64,000 nucleotides of DNA from Microcebus murinus (Eukaryota > Chordata > Mammalia > Primates > Cheirogaleidae), in the NCBI RefSeq assembly GCF_040939455.1, contig NC_134108.1, positions 38,236,501 to 38,300,500 on the forward strand, in the 5' to 3' direction. Shown here in pieces: positions 25,301 through 34,300 of the stretch. The notes beneath the pieces were generated by a model. It was not told where the DNA came from and did not search any database. It saw only the letters and a program-made list of their open reading frames with translations. The position numbers were made by a program, and so were the translations under genes. How positions within the stretch are numbered: position 1 is the stretch's first letter; every line of letters begins with the position of its first letter.

Positions 25301-28300
25301 TAAAAATATACAGGATCTTTAAGAAAATATTAAAGCTACAGAGATATAAAGGAAGACAAATGCAGTATTGTAAAGCTGTCAATTATCCCCAAATTAACCA
25401 ATACATTAAATTCTCTCAATTAAAAAAATTTTTGGAATAGAGACAGAGATGCTATCACAACCAAATATTCAATACTTAGGTTCATTTGTAAAAATACATA
25501 ACAGGCAAGAAAATATTGAAAACAGTGGTGAAGAGTGTGTTAAACCTCATGATAAAATTCTTTCTTTCTTTCTTCCTTTTTTTTGTTTTTGAGATAGGAT
25601 CTCACTCCACAGTCCCCAGTAAAGTGCAGTGGCATAATCATAACTCACAGTAGCCTTGAACTCCTGGGCTCAAGAGTTCCCTGCCTCAGCCTCCTGAAAA
25701 AGTGGACTACAGGCATGCACCACCACACCTGGTTAATTTTATTTTTATTTTTTGTAGAGATGGGGTCTTGGTAAGTTGCCCAGGCTGGCCTTGAACTGGC
25801 TTCAAGTGCTCTTCCCACCTCCTCCTCCCAAAGTGCTGAAATTCCAGGCATGAACCACTGTGGCTGGCCCAGATAAAATTATAGTGTTTACAAGAGTTTG
25901 GTACTAAGGAAGGAATAATTAAAGAGATGAATGGACAAACTAGTGAGGACAGAAGCAGCAGCAAATCTATTTGAGAATTTAGCAGGTAATAAGTAAAGAC
26001 AGCATTCAAATGGGGGATCAGAATGGAGAAAGATTATTTTTAAAATTTTCCATTTGGGAGGAAAAAAACAAAAGCTCAATGCTACCTCACTCTTTACAAC
26101 CAAGTTTTTGGAAACATGACATACTAAACCTGGAAGACATACAGATAAAAATAAATTTATCCATGGAAACTGCTAGCTTCCTACCCTATCTCCACTCTCC
26201 TCTACTTTCTTACTAATAGAAATAATCTTGTTTGATGAAAAACTCAATGTAAAATTTAGAAAAGGCCTAGTCTTATTCATAATTGAAGAAATTTATGTCA
26301 AAACAAATAATAATTTTCCCTTATTAGACAGGCAAAACGTAAAATGTCTGATAACAACCAGTACTTTCAAAATTAAAAATGCATGCATTTTTTTCTACCT
26401 TAATTTTCCCTCTTACACTTTACTCCCTCTTAATCTACCCATTTGTCTTTTCCTTAAATGCAAATTTAACAATTTTTAAATCCCCCTTCTCCAATTCATT
26501 CACTTAGCTCTCACTAAAAACTGGTTTTGGTTTCCCTCACTACTAAATCAGCTTTCTAAAACATCAAATGCCAAAATCAATATTCCTTTTAGTCTTTATC
26601 TTCCTATATCTCTTTGTGGCCTTTCACTTGGTTTGGTACTACTAACAATCCCCTCCTTCAATGTTCTACTCTCTGGGCTTCGACACTGTAGGCCATTGGG
26701 TCTCTTACCTCTCATACTTACTTTCTATTTTCTTCCACCTATCAAATAAGAGGTAGATGTGCTTCTTAGGTTTCTATCCTTGATCATGCTGCCCTTTATA
26801 TTCTTTCCTTAGACAATCTCATCTACACCAGTATAACTTATTATTAACTTTATTTTCTTTATTTTATATGATTATAACATCTACACTTCTGCCTCTAACC
26901 ATCTCAAATTTCACTTGAATTTATAATTATTAACATTTTTACACAATGCTCTTTAATTTAGTATGTTCTCAACCCATTTCCCTTTCAAATCCATTACCCA
27001 CTCTACCAAAGTCAACCTTTTCTTGTATCCTCCATTCTGGCAAGCCCCTCCCCCACTGAATTTGATGTCAACAAAGAGATAAGTTAAAAACTCTCAATTC
27101 TAACAGCTAGTAACTTAAGAGGGAAACATTAAAAACTTTCCCTTTACAATTAAGAACAAGGCAAGAATCCCATGATCACTGTTACTGTCCACCATCCTGA
27201 GGTCTTAGTAACTACAAAGAAATAAAAATTGAATGCATAGGTTCTGAAAGGAAAAAAAAAATTGTCATTCACAGATACCATGGGTGTACACTCAGGGAAC
27301 TCAAATCAGTAAAGTGACCTGCTCACCTGTTTATTATCAATATACAAAAATTACTTGTATTTCTAATTACTACCAACAGCTAGAAATGTATTATTAAATA
27401 AAAGACACCACTTAAAACTTCTATAAGATACTTTGGAAGAAACCTAACAAAGATGTGCAAGATCTAATAACAAAAAATTATAAGATTTTATTAAACAAAA
27501 TGAATTTAGAAATATACTTGTTCATGTGAATATTCAATATCATAGAGATATCTATTTTCTCTAATTTGATTTATAGTTGTAATGCAATTCCAATAAAAAT
27601 CCAACAAGCATTTTTTTTTAAATGGAACTTTATTGTAGACCAACAATAATCAAGACACTCCTGACAAATGGGTTACCTACCCTACCAAAAGACTTTCTCT
27701 AAAGCTACGGTAATTAAGAGAGTACAATATAGGCATTGGATAAATTGTCCAATTAAACAGAATAGAGAATCCAGAAACAAAACCGTAACATCCATTATGG
27801 GCTGAATGTATGTGTTCCCCCAAAATTCACATGTTAAAGCCTCATCTCCAATATGATAGTATGTGGAGGTAGGGCCCTTAGGAGGCAACTGAAGTTTCAA
27901 AGAGGTCATTAAGGTGGGGCCCCCATGATAGCTGTCTTTATAATAAGAGAAAGAGACCAGAACTCTCTTTCTGTCTCTCTGACACATGAGAACATGGGGA
28001 AAGTGGCTCTGTAAACCAGGGAGAACCCTAACCAAGGAACCAACTGGCTAGTACCTTCATCTTGGATTTCTCAATCTTCAGAACTATAAGAAATAAATTC
28101 CTGGCCTGGCCCTGGTGGCTCACGCTTGTAATCCTAGCACTCTGGGAGGCCAGGCTGGCGGGTTGCTCAAGGTCAGGAGTTCAAAACCAGTCTGAGCGAG
28201 ACCCCATCTCTACTAAAAAAAAATAGAAATTAATCAACCAACTAAAAATATATATACAAAAAATTAGCTGGGCATGGTGGCACATGCCTGTAGTCCCAGC

Positions 28301-31300
28301 TACTCGGGAGGCTGAGGCAGAAGGATCACTTGAGCCCAGGAGATTGAGGTTGCTGTGAGTTAGGCTGATGTCACGGCACTCACTCTAGCCTGGGCAACGA
28401 AGTAAGACTCTCTCAAAAAAAAAAAAAAAAGGACAAGAAAGAAAGAAAGAAATTCCTATTGTTTGTATTTTGTTATAACATCCCAATTGACTAAGATTGT
28501 GACATAAGAAGTGGCAAAACAGAACACTGGAAAAAGGAGGAACTATTCAATAAAGGTACTATACAATTAAATATTATGTGGAAAAGAGTAAAACTGGATC
28601 CCTCAAACCACACACAAAAATCAACTCCACATGGAATCAAGACTTATATATGAAATGCAACCTTTAAAAATTTCAGAAGATGGAAAAGTATGCTTTTCTC
28701 CTTAGGGGAAAACAATCTGAAGAAACAAAAAACGTGAATCACAAAAAAGATTCATATATTTAATTATACTAAAATTAAGAACTTCTCATCAAAAAATGGT
28801 GAAAGGATAAGCCACAAACTGGGAGAAGATATATTCAACACATATACTCAGAGAAATGAATATATAGAACATATAAGGAATTCCTAAAAATAAAGACCAA
28901 CATAAAAATGGGCAAAACAAACATTTCACAGAAAAAACACAAATGGCCAAAAAACATGACAAGGTTTTAGAACTCAACAGTCAGAAAAATATAAATTAAA
29001 ACCTTATTAAGATAACACCTTACATCCACTAGACTGGTAAAAATTAAGATGAATACTATCCAGTTTTGAAGAAGAGGTAGATTAAAAGAAAATCTCATAC
29101 ATGACTGAACAGGAGATTAAGCTAATTTCTCTTAGAAAACAAGTTGTACTATCTTGACGTTAAACATTTCATACACTGTTTTTCAGCAATTCATGCAGAT
29201 ATACCAACTCTAGAGAAACTCTGCTTATATACACCAGGAGAGGTATATAAGAATATTCATAACAGCACATGACACAGTTGATCATCTCTTTCTTGAACTA
29301 TTTTCTTTCACTAATTTCTATGACCTCACTCCCTTGATTTTCCTCCTTTCTCACTGTTCCTTCTCAGTCTCCTTTGCTGGCTTTTCCTTATCTTCACCCC
29401 TCTAAATGTTGGAATACCTCATGTTTCAGTTCCTTCTATCTTCATGCATCTTTCTACATGATTTCATTCAGTCCTATGGCTTTACCAGTCACAAGCTCCA
29501 AACTCCACCCTGAATGCCAAAGTCCCATAGTCAACAACCTATTCAACATTTCCACTTGGACATCTTGGAGTATGGAAGTCAGTCAGCTATTTAGAAATAT
29601 TCCTGCTCTTCCTAGCACTGCACTTCCCCACCCCTTTTGAAATAGGTGTGGCCATATGAAATAAGTATGGTCAATCGAATGTAAGCAAAATGAAACAATT
29701 TCCAAATGATACTAGAGATTCATTTTATTCTCCAAGTTATTATAACCAAACAAAATCCCCAATCTATACTTCTCTTATCCTCCCCTATCTCACAAATGGA
29801 TTCGTCCTGTTGCTCAGGCCAAATTCTATGAGTCATTCTTAATTCTTTCATGTCCCTCCTCCAACTAAAGCCAATTCATCAGCAAGTCCTACAGCTTTGC
29901 TTTCAAAGCAGACATCAAAGCTGACTATTTCTCACCACCAAAGCTGACTACTTCTCACCACCTCTACTGCTACGATCCTAGTTTGAGCCAATATCATATT
30001 CATAGGTATTAAATATGATATTTTTAATACCATATTGGAAAACTGTGTTGGTCTTCTAACTGGTCCCTTCATTTGTAATCTCTATACCACAGCACTAAGG
30101 TCTACTATACCATCTGCTCCTGCCCTCACTCTCCTGTTCTCCAAAGATACTCCAACCACATGGGCCTTCCTGTTTCCTTGAACATGCCATATTCAAGGCC
30201 TTTACATTTGCCATTCACCTTTGGCTGGCCCATTTTTTTCTAATCATTCAAGTCTCTGCTCAAACATCACCTCCTCAGAGAGGCTTTCCTCATCACCATG
30301 CCTAAAATACCCACAAAACCAGTCAGTTTACATGACAGTTATCAATTTATTGTTCCGAATTCATTCTTCATTGTCTGCTCTTCAAACATGGAGTTAGGTC
30401 CCTTAAATACCTTTCACTAGCTGCCATGATGTTAAGCTTTATAAGTAGGGAATACTAGAGAGATATGACAAGAGAACAGGGTTCTCTTTCCTGGCTGTGT
30501 CCCCTTAGCAGGCTCCTGCAGTGTAAGCAGGTTCTCTAGCACCTAGCTCTTGCAATGCTGACGAGAATGGTGGTCAGGAGCACTCAAAGGCCAGAAGCTT
30601 TCCCTGGCACTCCCTCTCCTTTGGGAGGTTTCAAAACAGAGCATCTCTAGCAAGACATCTCCCCATGAACAGCTTTCTAGAGCAAATGCTGACAAGCTTT
30701 TTCTTAATGGGTCAGATAGTTAATAATTTAGGCTTGCAGATCATAACATTTTAACTCTACTTTTGTAGTGAAAAAGCAGCTATAGATGATATGTAAGTAG
30801 TCTGGGCATTGCTGTTTTCAATTAAACTTTATTTATAAAACAGATGGCTGGCACATGGGCTATATGCCAACCCCTGTCCTAGAGGGCATACTTCCCAGCA
30901 AATTTTGAAGGCTGGGTTTCAAGTAAGTTCCACCAGTGCACACCAATGGTTTCTCTGCCATTCAGTGAGACATGGCCATACTCTCTCCAACAAGCTTAGG
31001 ATCTTATCCTTGGGGGAAAGGGTTCATACCTGGGTACTCTATCTCAGCCTTATCTGTAATAGCTGCTTCTGTAATCATTCCTATACTCTTTAGAGTTTTC
31101 TTTACTCCAATTTCCCTGATATAGTCAGTAATTCTATTAAAGTTTCACTGTTTAAATACCTGTGGGTTCTGTCTTCTGTCTAGACCCTAACAGATATACC
31201 CGTTTGCTTACCCTACTTTATTTTCTTTATGGTAACTGAAATTATTTGCCTTTTTTTTTTTTTTTTTTTTGAGACAAGGTCTCTACTCTGTCACCCAGGC

Positions 31301-34300
31301 TAAACTGTAGTGGCCTGATCACAGCTCACTGTAACCTCAGCCTCCTGGGCCCAAGCAATACTCCCACCTCAGCCTTCCAAGTAGCCAGGACTACAAGTGC
31401 ACACCACCATGCCAAGCTAATTTTTTATTTTTTGTACATATTGGATCTCCCTATATTGCTCAGCCTGGTCTCAAACACCTAGGCTCACGTGATCCTCCCA
31501 CCTCAGCCTCTTGAGTAGCTGGGAACACAGGCTGGCATCACCACACCTGACTTGTGTTTGTTAACTTTTTATTTATCAGTTTTTACCACTTGAATGTAAA
31601 CTCCATGAAGGCAGGAATTTTGATTCATAATCAAAATTAGTGAATCAAAATTAGTGAATTTCTAGTATCTAACACATTGTGAAGTCATAACATATTTATA
31701 ACAAATATTTGTGACTGACTAAATGAATCTTTGGCCAAATGGACCAAATTCTAGTTTTAGAATTTCGACTCTTTGATTATAACAAATGGAGATGAATGTC
31801 TCTTGCTTACACCTGAGCTTTCTTTCACATATTCCCACTTATTCACTTCACTCGTATCATTCCATATCCATGCTTATAGTGTTCCTTCAGTCTCTACCCT
31901 AAAATTAATAACTTCTTTGTGTGCAAAAATTCCACCTTACTGCCATTTAAACCTGTGAAAGGCTCAAGCCATAAAAAACAGAACTCTCCCTAAACATTTT
32001 ACAAAGGACAGAAAGCTACTAGAGTGGGGTGGGAGAGATTGGTTTCTCCATAAACCTTTCCCACAAATGCTGACAAGATTCCGAAGAGTAGTAACAGCTG
32101 TTACTGTCCAAGTTAACCTTTTTGCACTGTTTAGAACAGCAGTCCCCAACCTTTTGGGCACCAAGGACTGGTTTCATGGAAGACAATTTTTCCATGGAAT
32201 TTAGTGTGGGGGGAAGAGTTCAGGCAGTGATGCCAGCAATGAGGAGGGGTTGTAAATACAGATGAAGCTTCCCTTGCTCACCTGCCACTCATCTTCTGCT
32301 GGACAACCAGTCCAGGCCACAGACTGGGACCAGGACTGGTCCGTAGCCCAGGGATTGGGGACTGCAGGTTTAGAACACTCAAAATACTCCTACTAATAAC
32401 CTAACACTTCAGATCCATCACTTTAAAACACTTTTCTAATTTGTAACTTTAACAACCAGTCTATCATCAACCATTTCTTCTGAGTCTTTAGCTCATTCTC
32501 TCTCTCTCAAATAAAAAATACTTGCAAACAGATCTTTGAATGAATCTTTCAACTTTTCTGCAGGCTCCTTTAAGCTGAGTTTTACCGCTACCCTGCTGCA
32601 CTTGTAGCCTTTCTTATTGTTTGTTTTTGGAATACTAAAACAATGCAATGGTTGCTGGGATGTTCAAAATAATACCATCATAGTACACTGGAAAGTCTAA
32701 ATGCCTACTGCTCAAATTCATCCAAAACAGAAAACACTGGAAAAATTCTGTTTTTGCTCCCTCTACCTCCTATGTCCTATTCATCTCTGCTGATGAGAGG
32801 AATAGAGAAGTACAGAATGCCAAAGGACACAAAAAGATGCAACAGATAGGTATGAGATCTTCAGTGTAAATCACTTGGTCTTACCAAGCAATCTGAAGAA
32901 CAGCAACGAAGGTAAGAACACTGACAAAAGAATGACCTGCCAGCTCTTTTATAATGCTGCACTTCAGTTTATACTGATTAACAGTAAAGATAGGTCTTCA
33001 CTATATAGCAAGAACTTCCATTTAACCTCCACAACCTGTCTCTGAATATCAAGTTTCCCCAGTTGCTTCCAAGCTAAACATGTGCCCTCTCTTTAGGACC
33101 CTGTTACATTTAAAATAGTTTTAGGTTGTCCAACAGCACAAACTCTGTCTTTGATTCTGGCAACAAACTCTCTACCAAAGCCAAGAATAGATATATAACA
33201 ATAGGAAATATTAAAAAAAAAAAAAAAGAAAGAAAGAAAAAGAATTTTTTCCCAGGAGATTAAGTGGAAAATGGAAAAAAGTACAATGTTTTTTTAAAGA
33301 CACTCTGGACCTAAAGATGTTTCTATTATTCTAGAGTCAATAGCAAATTTAGTATAATTTTGTTGCTCAGAACATTACATTTCTGTATTTAATGGTGAGA
33401 ATGAGGGTACTACTTCACTTTTCAATTTTGTCATACTGCAAGTGTCAAGGAAAACTAAACTTGTACATCTTAGTGATATTAAGCCAAACTTTCCAAAATG
33501 CAGTTGGTAAGAGTTTTCTTCCCTTGTTTTATACTCAAGCTAGGGAAATAAATTATTTTCCACCAGTGGAAAAAAACTGCATAAAAGATTGCCTGGTTCT
33601 CAAACATCTGCTTCTTCTAAAAATTCTCAGTAAGATTTTCACTCAGATAGTATAAATGTGAAATTAACTCAACAGAAGTACAGTACAACAAGCTTGAAGG
33701 AAACCAGAAACAACCATAAATATAAAAGAGGAACTTATTTTGGTTTGTCATCCTAACATTATTGTTTAATTAAAGTTTTACCTTTCAGTGTTAACACTAC
33801 TTTTAGAAAAATTTGTGGAGAGCAAAAGTAACAGACAGCTGCCCTAAGGAACCAGGCTTAGCCCTGAAAACATTAAGCCAGAATTGTCAATTAATCTGGG
33901 GAAGCAAACATTTGGTATAAAACTAAATATGGTGCCAATCTGTATTAATTTTAGTGATATTGATGGGAGACTGATCTGGGACCTCAGAAATCTCTGTTAG
34001 AGATTCCATCTTCAAATTGGCTAGCTGTATAATTATGGATAAGTAACCTGTTCAAGCCTCAAATCCTCATCTATACAAGGATGAGGCTAACCTTGATGAT
34101 CTCTAAGATTCTTTTCAAACATAGTTTTATCTTTATCATTCCCACAACTCCCATTACATTTTCCAGGGATTTCATTCATTCATCAAACATTTATTAAACA
34201 CCTACTGGGTCTCTGGCACAGACACTGACCTCAATGAGTTGACATTTTGATTGTCCCATAGGCATATTAGAAAATGAGCAGTTAAAACATAAGGCTTAGC

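Larger units (their letters stand above)
27335..29267 (+). mobile_element. L1M ORF2 fragment split by a MaLR LTR
   Basis: Two parts, 27335-27790 and 28500-29267, read as decayed L1M ORF2 (GTAATGCAATTCCAATAAAAATCC; AAAGCTACGGTAATTAAGAG; then CTGGATCCCTCAAACC, ACTAAAATTAAGAACTTCTC, AATGGCCAAAAAACATGAC). The LTR and its Alu sit between them. Confidence 0.8.

Noticed and set aside
32113..32129. TTAACCTTTTTGCACTG, resembling the piggyBac end TTAACCCTTTGCACTC
   Set aside because: No matching opposite end nearby, two differences in the end sequence, and it abuts an unrelated hAT element. Treated as coincidence.
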